Below, one piece after another: positions 11,230 to 23,494 of a stretch of DNA of 64,000 nucleotides; the first letter of the stretch is position 1, and every line of letters begins with the position of its first letter. The stretch is from Apteryx mantelli (Eukaryota; Chordata; Aves; Apterygiformes; Apterygidae). Under the pieces are notes generated by a model. It worked only from the letters and a program-made list of their open reading frames with translations, did no database searches and had not been told where the DNA came from. The position numbers and the translations under genes were made by a program. The stretch spans positions 744,001 through 808,000 of the forward strand of contig NC_090011.1 in assembly GCF_036417845.1 (NCBI RefSeq), given 5' to 3'.

Positions 11230-14200
11230 GAAGAATATTAATGCCAACTGCAAATTTTATACAAATTCAAAAACTATTCATAGAAATCAAATTGTGAACT
11301 ATGAAATTCAAGTCTTCTTTTTGGAAGTCTGGTTGTGAGTTATATTCAGGCATTCTGGGGTGAAATGCAGATTGCTTACTGGATGTGATAAAACTCTCTC
11401 CTTTAAAGCAGTACCTCCTAAGTAAATGCTTATATTTAAACATCAGTTAAGATAGCTTGACTTAAGGAATGGGAGTCAACAGCTAGATTTTCCTGTCCAT
11501 ATTTAAAAGCCTAATTTAATCTGAGCTGCCCTAGGAAAATGTGATATATCTGCATATTGCTGACAGATAAGGTAGGATTTATGGGAGTCTCACACCCTCC
11601 TGGAGTAGCTGCTGAAGACACAGGAAGATGTGATGTGGCACCTCAAATGGTAATAGATGTCTCTCTTCAGGCAAGTGAATGACATCCCTTTCTCTACTGA
11701 CTCTAAAGGCAGCTTCCAAAACTCTTGCTTGCATGTAGACATAGAATTAGGTGTCTTAATCTTCAAGCTGAATATCACCTGTAACATAAGGTGAGCCAAT
11801 ACTAAAAATGAAGTCAGCTGAATACCACCATTTCAGCAGAGTTTACAGCTCTCATGAATAAAAATTGGTTGAACAACTGGAATGAGAGTCGAGGAACAGA
11901 GTCAGTGTCATGAGATGTGTCCAGTTCAAACCATGCAGCTCAATTACTCAAAGCAACCAGTGGCTTGAAAAATGACCAACTCAGAAATGGGACAGATTCA
12001 TTAAAGCAAAGGGAGAACACCATCCTAGGCATGTATTATTATCCTCTAACCTGCCTCTGAGGAATGTAATGCTTTCTTATACAGTGCTTGCTTTGCCTCC
12101 TTCTTGCACTTTCTGTACATTTAGACTAAATACCAGACTATTGCAAGTCATGACATACTGCACAAGTAACCATTAACATTAATAGGCCCTCTGTTAATCC
12201 AGATAACCCAAGGTGTTCTAAATTTCATAGATAATGCTCTTCTTTTTTTTTGGTCCAATGATAGTTCCTTGAGAGAGGACTCAGAGAACGTGGTCGTTGG
12301 AGATAATGTAGATTGCAGGACAAAGGTGACAGTACAAGGAAATAGTCTCTGAAATGTAGCCATAAAGGTGTTGGGTGGGGCATGCCAACAGTCAAAAACT
12401 AATTGATTTAGCCTATTTGTGATGGGTGCTGTAACAGATGGAAGACAGTGGCTGGTGACAGTAAGTCACAACTAACTGAGACTGTGTGCACAGAAGAGTT
12501 GTAGTGTTGCAGCTCTGTGGGCTGCACTGCTTGTCTGAAATATCTGGAGACAGGACCCTGGAAAAGTTTCCAGGGAGATTTCCACTGTGGCAGACTGGAC
12601 AAGCATTCCTCTCCATCAGTTGTCCAGGAAGCAGATTAAAAAGATCATTTAGCATCTGCTTGATAGCCCTGTTATCCTCGTTATCCATTTGGAGACCATT
12701 ATTTCCAGAGATCAGCTCTCCATTGTGGCAGCAGCGGAAAAAATTTTCCTAATGCACTTCTACAGTAGACTAGCATCTTTCCATGTTGGCAGCAGCTCAA
12801 AGCAGAGAGGTTGGGAATAAGAATGTACGTCCGCATTTATTGACTACAGACAGCTAGCTTACACTTAGATGAGAGCTTTTTTTTTTTTTTTAGAGAGAAA
12901 GGAAACTTGCTCTTTGCCTGCAGTCAGTGCAAAGCCATACCCACTCCCTGAAGCGTAGGTCTGTCTGCATTTACTAGGGTGAACAGCACAAATTGCAGCT
13001 ACTCCAGAACAGTAAACATGCTGAAGTTCACTTCCCTGTGGCAAACTCTTAGTTGTGCAGCTACTCCTCTCTGTCTTTAGCTGTTGCTACAGAAAGCCAA
13101 TTTAGCAGTATTTGTTACCTACTCTGTAATACATGTTGATCCCCACTGTTGTGCAGAGTAACAACGATTTACTGTCAAACATTCAATTCAAAAATTCAAA
13201 AATTTAAATTTAAGTGAGACCTCCTGTAAGAGATAAGTAAAAAGTAACAGCTAGAAAGCAATCTATGAGAAAAAAAAGGGGGAGGGGGGAGGAGACATTT
13301 CTAAATGTATTCTTTCACTGGAGGCATTAAGGGAATTTTTTTGGAACTGAATTTCCAGTAAAGATACTAGTGTGAATCTAATCTTCTGAATTAATGCTGC
13401 TATCAAGCAAAAGTATGATAATCCACTGTCATTTTTGTGTTATACCTTTAAAGTGATCTGGTTATTTATTTATTTAGTTAGTTATTCCTGTTCTGAAACA
13501 TTGTTCCTTTGAGCAATACTATCCCTAGACACCTCTCTCCAGGTAGACAAAAATTATTCTCCAAAACCCCCCAAAATAAAATTTTTACAAACTAAGAAAC
13601 TTAGGTATCCTTAATAATTGTTGGAGTCTTTCCTGCCATTTTGATTCTCAGGACCCAGAAACTTGCTGAATTACAGTAGCTTTTACAACAAGTTGTAAAG
13701 TAGTTACAACAGATGGCCTGTTGTAAATTGTTTGTGTGGATGTCTTGCATCTGGAACAAATGCAAAGCTCAGCTTTCAACGAGAAGAGACCAACTAAGTG
13801 AAATTAAATCTTATTTCCTGAGAAAAAAGAGCATGCAAATGGACAGATACTGCAGAACCGTATCTGGGTAGCTTTCGTTTGGATTTCTACAGAGACTCTG
13901 TGAGCAGGATATTCACAGCTAGTGAGTACATAGCAGTTCTTCCTTGGCTGATGCAGAGGGGAAAGCTAGGACTAACATGCTTCCAGGCCGAGCATGGACA
14001 TGCTCACTAGCCCCATTTCAGACACCCTTCCTTTCCTGCTGGCTGGGCAGTCTTGCTCAGCTTCCAAATTTTTGCTCTGTTTCATGTGGTTTTATACTTC
14101 TTTTGTGTCAGTATTTTTTCCTTCTGATTCCTTGAGTTCATAATATATATAATCTCCACCATTTTGCTTCCAACTGTGTTTTTCCTTTTCTTATCTTACA

Positions 14201-17200
14201 AGGCTTTAGTTTTTGCTCTCTCTCACAGCTCAACAACATTTTCCAGGTAAAACATCCAAGGTCCCACTGCTGTTCTGCATTAAGCTTGGCCTGGGGTCAC
14301 AGACACCTGAATCACTGGGCTGTGGGTTACAAGTGGTCATTAACTTTTTGCTATGAACTTGTAACTTGTTTGTGCATCTGGACTCTGAGTTTACAATCTG
14401 GTTTAATTTATCTGAAACTTTATTTGCTGGCAAAGGTGATGCTGGAGAAGATTTAAAAATTTTGATGCTGATCAAAAATCTTAAAAAAACCCCAAATGAA
14501 CAGCCTTTATTTTTTTCTGGGATTTTTTTTTTTGATTCATGAACCATTGTTTCTCAATTTTTTTTAGAAAAGTGAATTTCTGAGGCCAAATTAGAGGTGG
14601 GCTGCCATAGTCAAGTAACTACTCCCACAGCCAATTTTTTTCTCCAAGAGTCTTCCAGTTAAAAACTGATACACAAACTTTTTCCCATGGACAGAAAATG
14701 CTGTTAACTGGATGATCTTTTTCTTTATATAAAAGGAGATGAATTTGATGGATGGAGATGCAAAATCTAAAATCAACCTAATGAGATGACTTCTTAGCTT
14801 CCCCTGACACTCCAAAGGGAGAGACAGCAGCTCGCTCTGGAAGGTAGCGTAGAGGGAAATAGTCTCTGGATTTCGATTCCTCAGCAATTGTCTATGAGGG
14901 TATCTCTACCTGAGCGAGGTCTTTAAACTTGTTAGAGTCAGTGGAGTCCATTAATGGTATGAGAGTGTCCTCCACAAAAAATGAGATTGCAAGTGTCTGC
15001 TGCACAGGACTTAATTTCAGAGGTGTTACTGGGTAAGGTGCTCTGAAGTTGCGACCACAAAGTTATTGGGCTTAACGCTGTCATTGACAAAGCAAATCAG
15101 ATAAGTTCAGCACACAGATATTCAATTGAAGGAAGAGAGCTGTGTGAAAGTGAGACATGATTAAAAAACAAACAAACCTTAAAGGTGAAGAACAGAAAGG
15201 AAGACACCCACAAACTGCCCAGAGACTGTTAGAAATACATTACTTCAGAAGCCCTGATAAAATGTGAGCCACAATGTAGAGAGAAAGCAAACGTCTAAAA
15301 AAAAAGAAAAAAATCCCTCCATGGTTTAGTGTGAAAATTAAGTTGATATAGGGAAAAAATTGGCGTGTAAGAAATGGAAAACTAGACTAAGAGGAAAGCC
15401 CCATGAGCTCAAATATAAAAGAAAATTTTGAGGTCCAAAACTCTACTAATTTCAAGATTGTCTTGAAAAGCAGGCTCCTACTGAAAATAAAAAATTACAT
15501 CAGCTGAGAACAGGTTGAGACAAGTAAGATAGTCACAAGTCATGGGAATTATATGGTGTCCCATGTGAGTCCTGAAGGAAGACAAGAGTGAAACTGCAAA
15601 ACTGCTGGCCAACTGTTTAATAAATTGACAGATACTGGAGAACTGGTGGGCTGTCTAGAGATTCCTGAAGGTGTCAATATACATGTGGCTAAAGGAGATC
15701 CAGCAGTCAGATTGCACCTGTATTTTCAAAAAAATAAAAAAAAACTTTGAAGGTTCACACCACAATCTAGTAAAGAAGTTAAGTTGTTTCAGGACTGGGG
15801 TAAAGATCCTATTAGAGCCTGAAAATTTCCTGCCCAGCAGTGGTCCCACACTTTTCTGGGTCTTCCTATTGATGTCAAGGTGCCTCTACCAACCCTCTTT
15901 ATTATCCTTCACCTCTTTCATCAGTTTTAACTGCAGATGAGCTCTGGCCTTCCTAATTCCATTTGTGCAAGTCCAGGCAAAGCTTCCTCCCAGTTTGCCT
16001 GTCTCTTCTCCACCTGCTGTACACCACTTGGTGTTCAAACTGAGTCAGGAGTTTCCTGTTCAGCTAGCTGGGATGAATCATGCTTTGGAGATGCCTGTTT
16101 TTTTCTGTCAGATCCAGCAAGAAACAAGACAATTAACTTCCACAAATTGCTTCACAGTACACTGGCAGTAAAGGCAGGTGACCAGGGAAATTAGCTCACA
16201 GCTTGGTGTCCTCTGCCTCTTGTTTCAAAGAACCAAGAAAAGCTCCTCCTGTTATTTGAAAATCACTGAAAAATGGGAGTGAGGGGAGAATGATATACTT
16301 TTATGTAGACAGCAATTGATCAGTCAGGACATATGTGCCGGACAAGCAAGATGTAAGTTCAATTCTCACCACAGCCATCAGAACTCAAGGTCGTATTTTT
16401 ATGCTTGCCTTTCATCACATGCCTTTCACACCAAGCATGGTACAGTTTACTCTCGTTGAACCTACATCTTCGTGCAGCAACTAATTTGTGTTTTGAGAAC
16501 CCTAGGGAAGAATATCATTTGAGTGGACGTAAGTGGTCTTGTGGCTAGAGCATTCAGCTGGAATGGAAGAAGCCTGTGTCATGGCTGCGACAACAATGGT
16601 GTTGTTTGTGTCAGTGAAATATTGGTTTACCCAAGTCCCTGGTTAATAAACAACTCTGTAGTCCTGTAGAATATGAGAGCAATATATGCAAACAATAATA
16701 AGGGCTATTTATCAGGGCAAAAGTCCACCTTCTCCAGAATCCAAGTAAATCTTTTGATGACTGTTTTCTAGTCTGCTGTCCAGGTAAGAAACCTTATTTA
16801 AGCTAATAAACAAGTTCAATTGATCATATTTTCATCAAAATATGAATAGATTTTCTGCAAGTATGATAATGTTATATTATTTATATTATACTATTAAATT
16901 ATTAAATATTATTTATATTACATGAGGGAGACCTCATATGAAACAGACAAAGGAGGATTTCCTTCCTTTGTTCTGCTACACCAATATTTCCTTGAACAGT
17001 TTTGAGTTTGTATCACAGAGAAATAGACATTGTCTTCTCTCAAAAGGCTATGTGTTCTGAAGAAAAGTGAAAAAACGAGGCTTTCTTCTAGCTGAAAGAG
17101 AGTTTTGGAACAATGGTTGTCTTTAATCATCCAAAAGTCAATAACCGTGCGCATTTCTGTGCATTTTTTCTTTGACACCACCAGCGGCATTATGCCTATT

Positions 17201-18350
17201 TAACTCTGCCTTAAGTAGAGTAACTCCTGTTTTGCAAAAATATTGCGCGTTAAAAAAAAGTCATTCTCATAGAATGAAGCCTTTCCCTTTGGAAAAGGGA
17301 AAATGTTCACTATAATGCCAAAATAAGATGCTAAAAATCTTCTCCACTATGTTGAATTATCAATACCAACCTCCAGAAAAAAAAATAATGGATCCAGTTG
17401 CCTTTCTGGTATGTGCTACAAGCTCTTAATGTAACTTTATTGTCTGAAGAACCTTAAGTTTAAGTGAGGACTCAGAATCAATATGGCTGAAAACTGCAGA
17501 CTGTGGGGAGAAATATGAACCTATTTGTGAGCTGCAGAGATGTTTCATCTCTTAGAAAGCTGTCATAACAGCAGAACTGGTGTAGAGAACAATCTCTGGC
17601 AAAGCTTTGAAACGCCCATGGTGAGTTTCTGTTCTTGGAGGAGAAGCCTGCTCATTTTTATCTGGGAAACCGAACTGCTTTTGGACTTGGAAAGAAACCA
17701 AACTACAAGTCCTTTCCTGGAAGCATTGCCCACTAGGGATAGGGATGGGGGATTCATCTTTCCTGCTTTTAGACATGCACAATATTGGGGAATAATTTTG
17801 CATTTCTTTATGGTGAAAAGCAAGAAAAAAAAGCACTTGTATGATGCCATTCATCGCATCCACCTAAAACAGGTCAGGTGAAATCCACCCGATGTATCCA
17901 TAGGACCTATTTCCTTAAGGGCCATATCATGCAAACGTGGTTTCTTTGCTTCTGTCCTGAGTCTGTGCCTGGAAACCTTACTGCTAAGCAACTAAACCAC
18001 TGCAGCCTGTGTTGGCTGTAACAACAGTCACTTTTTTTTTTTCTCTGTATGTATGATGTGGTAAATAGACCAGTGAGATATAACAGAGCTGAGTGAATAT
18101 GGGATTGTCTGATTCAGAAGACTCAGGGCTTCCAAAAAAATGTTGGTTTTTTTTTCTCTTTTTCTAACTGCTGATGAACCTGGGAAATGTAAGTATTAGG
18201 AATAAGTATTCCATTTTATTCTTACCATTTCACTTATACCCTGTAGCTTGAATATAATGAATAGTAAATGATAAACCATGTCCATACTTGTGAACAAAAA
18301 GCTCTCAGTGTTAGGCATTCCCCTAAGAGTTTTTTTCACCATAATCAGCT
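11230..18350. other. Intergenic stretch without a recognisable gene
   Basis: I see no Ig, B30.2 or other recognisable coding exon on either strand. The short open frames present have no domain signature. Features are limited to A/T-rich low-complexity runs and tRNA-like remnants near 16.33-16.60 kb. Confidence 0.5.
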
Positions 18351-18607
18351 AACAGAGACAGCGAACAGACACAGTAGTTTGTGCAGCAGACGCTGCAGTT
18401 TGCGCAGCAGTTCGCACAGAAGGGTGCAGGAAGGGACCTTTGTTTCCAGTCCCTCTGGTGTACGCTTCAAGTATGGTCATGACACGCTGCAGAGCACATT
18501 CCCCAGTGGCTGCTGGAGTCTCTGCGTCGGCTGTGTCAGAGGCTGGGACCTAGACAGACCCTCTGACACTGGATGCAGCTCTCCAGGTCTCAGGCTTCAG
18601 GGAGTGC

Positions 18608-19447
18608 TTGGGGCCTCTCTGTGAGGCCTGGGCTGACAGTCAGCTCTCCTGTAGGAGGTGTGCTGCTGTTGACGAGTTGTGTCATCAAGTAAGGGAGTTA
18701 CAGGAGGAGGTCAGTAGACTGCATAGCATCCGAGAGGATGAGAAGGAGATAGACAGGGTACTCTTGGAGACTGTACAGCTCCAGGAGTCCCAACCCTCCA
18801 CAGCAGTGGAATTGCTGGAGGGCTCTGTGCCGTGTGAAACGGTACCTCATAACACTGTAGAAGAAGGCTGGAAGCTGGTCACTACTCGTAGGAGGAGAAA
18901 GGCTCCTACTCCTCCTGAAGACTTGCAATTGAAGAACAGGTTTAGTGCCCTCCAGGATGAGGAGGAGATGGGCATGGCTGCAAGGGAAGTACCTGGGACA
19001 ACAGACCCTGTGCCTTGCCGGAACACTTGGAAGAAGCAGCGGGTGATTGTTGTGGGGGACTCCCTGCTGCAGGGGACGGAGGCACCTATCTGCCGACCTG
19101 ACTTCATGCCTAGAGAGGTTTGTGGCCTGCCAGGGGCTTACATACGAGATGTCATGGAAAGACTGCCAAGGCTTGTCCACTCATCAGACTATTACCCTCT
19201 GCTGCTCTTCCATGTGGGCACTAATGACACCAAGGGCAAACTGGAGACCATCAGGCAGGATTTCAGAGCTCTGGGGATGGTGGTCAAGGGTCTGGGAGCC
19301 CAGGTCATCTTCTCCTCAATCCTGCCAGGGAGGGGGATGGATGAGAGGAGGAGGGGACAGACTTTCCAAGTTAATGACTGGCTGCGCTGCTGGTGTTGGC
19401 AACAGGGTTTTGGTTTCTACAACCATGGGACCCTGTTTGAAGACTGA
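18608..19447 (+). pseudogene. CR1 ORF1: coiled coil plus SGNH-type esterase, truncated by TGA
   Basis: The frame opens with a Cys-rich CRRC motif and a leucine-rich coil (LCHQVRELQEEVSRLHSI), then a basic patch TTRRRRK, then an esterase domain with VIVVGDSLLQG (nucleophile Ser block) and FHVGTNDTK. The frame stops at 19445-19447 (TGA). The same frame continues immediately afterwards with ELLGRDGIHLTKRG, which carries the catalytic Asp-x-x-His block, up to a natural stop near 19540. The stop therefore cuts the esterase before its last catalytic motif. In this position a CGA arginine codon would fit, so a CpG transition is the simplest cause. No ATG is obvious at the start; the frame is open from about 18608. 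Confidence 0.85.
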
Positions 19448-19548
19448 GAACTGCTGGGGAGAGATGGGATCCACCTCACTAAGCGGGGCACATGTGTCTT
19501 TGCCAACAGGTTGGCCAACCTGGTAAGGAGGGCTTTAAACTAGGAAAG

Positions 19549-22280
19549 ATGGGGGAAGGGGAGAGTTATAGTGACAGGGTAGCTGGCAAAAGACTGCTCA
19601 AGTCGGGATGCCTCCAGCAGGTGAATGCAGCCAGGGAAGTGCGCGTGGGATGTGGCTATGGAGGATCCTCATTTACCCCTCCTGGGAAAGCTGCATGCTC
19701 GATCACCTCTCTGAAATGCCTGTACACCAATGCACGCAGCATGGGGAATAAACGGGAAGAACTACAGATGTGTGTGCGGTTGCAGGGCCATGATCTCGTT
19801 GCCCTTACAGAGACATGGTGGGATAGCTCACATGACTGGAGTGCTGTCATGGTTGGCTACGTGCTTTTTAGGAAAGACAGGCCAGGAAGGCGAGGTAGTG
19901 GAGTTGCTCTTTATGTGAGAGAGCAACTGGAATGTATCGAGCTCTGCCTGGGGGTGGATGAAGAGGGAGTCAAGAGTACTTATGGGTAAGGATTCAAGGG
20001 CAGGCTAGCATGGGAGACACTGTTGTGGGTGTTTACTACAGGCCACCTGATCAGGAAGAGGAAGTCGATGAGGCCTTCTACAGACAGCTGGAAGTAGCCT
20101 CACAATCACAGGTCCTGATTCTCATGGGGGACTTCAACCACCCTGCTATCTGCTGGAAAGACAACACAGCTAGGCACAAACAGTCCTGGAGGTTCCTGCA
20201 GCGCATTGATGATCACTTCTTGACACAGGTGGTGGAGAAGCCAACAAGGAGAGGTGTTCTGCTGGACCTTGTACTAACAAACGAAGAAAGACTAATTGAA
20301 GATGTGAAGGTTGGGGGCAGCCTTGGCTGCAGTGACCATGAGATGGTGGAGTTCAGGATCCTGCGAGGAGGAGGCAGGGCACTAAGTAGGATCGCAACCC
20401 TAGACTTGAGGAGAGCAAACTTTGGCCTCTTCAGGGACCTACTTGGAGGAATCCCATGGGTTAGGGCCCTAGAAGGAAGGGGGGGGATCCAAGAGAGCTG
20501 GTTAATATTCAAGGATCACTTCTTCCAAGCTCAAGAGCGGTGCATCCCTATGAGTAGGAAATCAAGCAAAGGAGGCAGGAGACCTGCATGGATGAGCAAG
20601 GAGCTCCTGGCAAAACTCAAACAGAAGAAGGAAGTGCACAGAAGGTGGAAGCAGGCACAGGACACTTGGGAGGAATATAGGGACATTGTCAGAGTATGCA
20701 GGGATGCGACGAGGATGGCTAAGGCCCATTTGGAATTAAATCTGGCAAGAGATGTCAAGGACAGCAAGAAGGGCTTTTTCAAATCCGTCAGTAGCAAAAG
20801 GAAGACTAGAGAGAATGTGGGCCCATTGCTGAATGGGGTAGGTGCCCTGGTGACGAAGGATGCAGAGAAGGCAGAGTTACTGAATGCTGCCTTTGCTTCA
20901 GTCTTTACTGCTAAGACCAGCCCTCAGGAACCCCAGACGCTGGAGGCAAGTGAGAAAGTCTGGAGAAAGGAAGACTTTCCCTTGGTCAAGGAGGATCGGG
21001 TTAGAAATCATTTAGGCAAACCTGACACCCACAAATCCATGGACCTTGATGGGATGCACCCACGAGTGCTGAGGGAACTGGCGCATGTTCTGGCTAGGCC
21101 CCTCTCCATCATCTTTGAAAGGTCATGGAGAACAGGAGAGGTGCCTGAAGCCTGGAAGAAAGCCAGTGTCACGCCAGTCTTCAAAAAGGGCAAGAAGGAG
21201 GACCCAGGGAACTACAGGCCAGTCAGCCTCCCCTCCATCCCTGCAAAGGTGATGGAGCAGCTCATCCTGGAGGCCATCTCCAAGCATGTGGAGGAAAAGG
21301 TGGTGCTCAGGGGTAGTCAGCATGGCTTCAGCAAGGGGAAATCATGCTTAACCAACCTGATAGCCTTCTCTGATGGAATGACTGGCTGGGTAGATGAGGG
21401 GAGAGCAGTGGATGTTGTCTCCCTTGACTTCAGCAAGGCTTTTGACACTGTCTCCCATAACATCCTCACAGGGAAGCTCAGGAAGTGTGGGTTAGATGAG
21501 TGGACAGTGAATTGGTGGATTGAGAACTGGCTGAATGGCAGAGCTCTGAGGGTTGTGATCAGCGGCACAGAGTCTTCTTGGAGGCCTGTAGCTAGCTGTG
21601 TCCCCCGGGGGTCAGGACTGGGTCCAATCTTGTTCACCTTATTCATCAGTGACCTGGATGAAGGCACAGAGTGCACCCTCAGCAAGTTTGCTGATGATAC
21701 CAAACTGGGAGGAGTGGCCGTGCTGCCGTTCAGAGAGACCTGGACAGGCTGGAGAGGTGGGTGGAGAGGAACCTCATGAAGTTCAACAAAGGCAAGTGCA
21801 GAGTCCTGCACCTGGGGAGGTATAACCCCCAGTCACCGGTACAGGTTGGGGGTTGACCTGCTGGAAAGCAGCTCTGCGGAGAAGGACCTGGGAGTGCTGG
21901 TGGACACCAAGTTAAGCATGAGCCAGCAATGTGCCCTTGTGGCCAAGAAGGCCAATGGTAGCCTGGGGTACATCAGGAAGAGTGTTGCCTGCAGGTCAAG
22001 GGAGGTGATCGTGTCCCTCTCCTCAGCCCTGCTGAGGCCACATCTGGAGTACTGTGTCCACTTCTGGGCTCCCCAGTACAAGAGGGATGTGGCACTACTG
22101 GAGCAAGTCCACCGAAGGGCTACAAAGATGATTAGGGGACTGGAGCATCTCTCTTATGAGGAAAGACTGAGAGAGCTGGGACTGTTCAGCCTGGAGAAGA
22201 GAAGGCTGAGAGGGGATCTTATTAATGTGTACAAACATCTGAAGGGAGGGTGTCAAGAGGATGGAGCCAGACTCTTTTGA
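19549..22280 (+). pseudogene. CR1 ORF2: APE endonuclease plus reverse transcriptase, frameshifted
   Basis: Endonuclease motifs in order: CLYTNARSMGN (Asn), ALTETWW (Glu), [17 protein letters not shown] (Asp-Asn) and CSDHEMVEF (Asp-His). Reverse transcriptase motifs: [29 protein letters not shown] and FADDTKLGG near 21687 (catalytic Asp pair). The C-terminal thumb region is read from 21846 ([16 protein letters not shown]) to the stop at 22278-22280. The frame breaks at about 19975-19990, at about 21715-21725 after the RT catalytic motif, and at about 21835-21845. The protein is therefore not made whole. Confidence 0.88.
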
Positions 22281-22564
22281 GTGGTGCCGAGCGACAGGAC
22301 GTGAGGCAACGGGCACAAACTGAAACACAGACACTTCCATCTGAACATGAGGAAAAACTTCTTCACTGTGAGGGTGACAGAGCACTGGCACAGGTTGCCC
22401 AGAGAGGTTGTGGAGTCTCCTTCTCCAGAGATATTCAAAACCCTCCTGGACGCGATCCTGTGCAATGTGCTCTAGGTGACCCTGCTTGAGCAGGGGGGTT
22501 GGACTAGATGATCTGCAGAGGTCCCTTCCAACCTCAACCATTCTGTGATTCTGTGATTCTGTAA

Positions 22565-23317
22565 TCTCAGTATTTTTCCACACTTGACAAATTAATTAAT
22601 TTATATCCTCCTTTTATTTACCTTGTGGATGCTCAGAGTCTGAAGCTCTTAGATGAATTCTCTGACATGAAAAACTGGACTCTGGCGTGGAGTCAATAAA
22701 CATATTTTGCCCTAGGAATGGGTGACGTATACATGCCTGAAAGAGCTCAGCTCAGCTTTAGAGATCCTGCACCTTAAAACTGTGTCCTAAGTCAATGCCG
22801 TTCTACTTTGAACAAATCACTTGCCTTCTCTCTCTCTTTCTGGAAAATTATTGATGAGTTTTCCTGGTTGGATATTAGATAAAATTGAATTTATTCAAAC
22901 ATTTTTTAAAAATAAGTTTTTAAGAGGAGGAGTCTGCAACATCAAGGATCATTTGCAAATAGTTTAACTCACTGAATGGGTTCATATCCTGGAACATTTA
23001 GGTGGACTTAAGGAACTTTAACTGTTGATTGGAAGTTTGCTCTGCCTACCCTTAGTGACTAGTACTGTGAAGATATTGTTCATTTTTTTGTTCTGTGTTG
23101 TAAAAAAGCAGATTCAATTTTGTTCTTGCTAACTCTTGAAATTGAAGTTCCAAAGACACTTTTCTGAAGCTACTGTTGTGTTCCTTCTAATTTACTAAGC
23201 TAGTATCTAAACTTATTGCTCTCACCTTATGCTTTCCATTCAGGGAAGTACCCTGAAGTCTTTGGCTGGCTGTTCTGCAAGGATCTGGAAAGTCTGAACT
23301 TCTGTTACTACTGAACA
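22565..23317. other. Gap upstream of the four-IgV gene
   Basis: AT-rich single-copy-looking sequence between the CR1 tail and the signal exon at 23318. It must contain the promoter of the downstream gene if transcription starts near the signal exon, but I cannot identify a TATA box or other element with confidence. Confidence 0.4.
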
Positions 23318-23390
23318 ATGGCTTTCCTCTTCACATGGCAGGCAATGATACAAATCCTGATTGTTCTGCAAATATTTCAGAAGACTAGTG
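23318..23390 (+). CDS. Signal-peptide exon of the four-IgV gene
   Basis: ATG at 23318; reads MAFLFTWQAMIQILIVLQIF, a short hydrophobic signal core. The exon is 73 bases with a GTAAG donor and ends in phase 1, the same size and phase as the signal exon at 1391, consistent with paralogy. Confidence 0.75.
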
Positions 23391-23461
23391 GTAAGCAGAA
23401 TATATGTCACACAGTTACAAAAACAGTCACCTGCAAAAAAATAAAAAAAGGAATGCATTTA

Positions 23462-23494
<33 letters not shown>

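Larger units (their letters stand above)
18355..22562 (+). mobile_element. Near full-length CR1 LINE, inactivated
   Basis: About 4.2 kb. The 5' part begins with the short GC-rich repeats around GTTTGTGCAGCAG, followed by ORF1, ORF2 and a 3' end with tandem ATTCTGTG octamers at 22541-22562, the diagnostic CR1 tail. CR1 elements are the main non-LTR retrotransposons of birds; most copies are truncated to a few hundred bases, so a copy reaching the 5' untranslated region is uncommon. ORF1 has an in-frame TGA and ORF2 has at least three frame breaks, so it cannot move by itself. It lies between two plus-strand Ig-type genes and is not inside either. Confidence 0.93.

Noticed and set aside
12413-12752. 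Overlapping open frames on both strands near 12.4-12.75 kb.
   Set aside because: No domain signature, no splice context and no similarity to the cluster genes.
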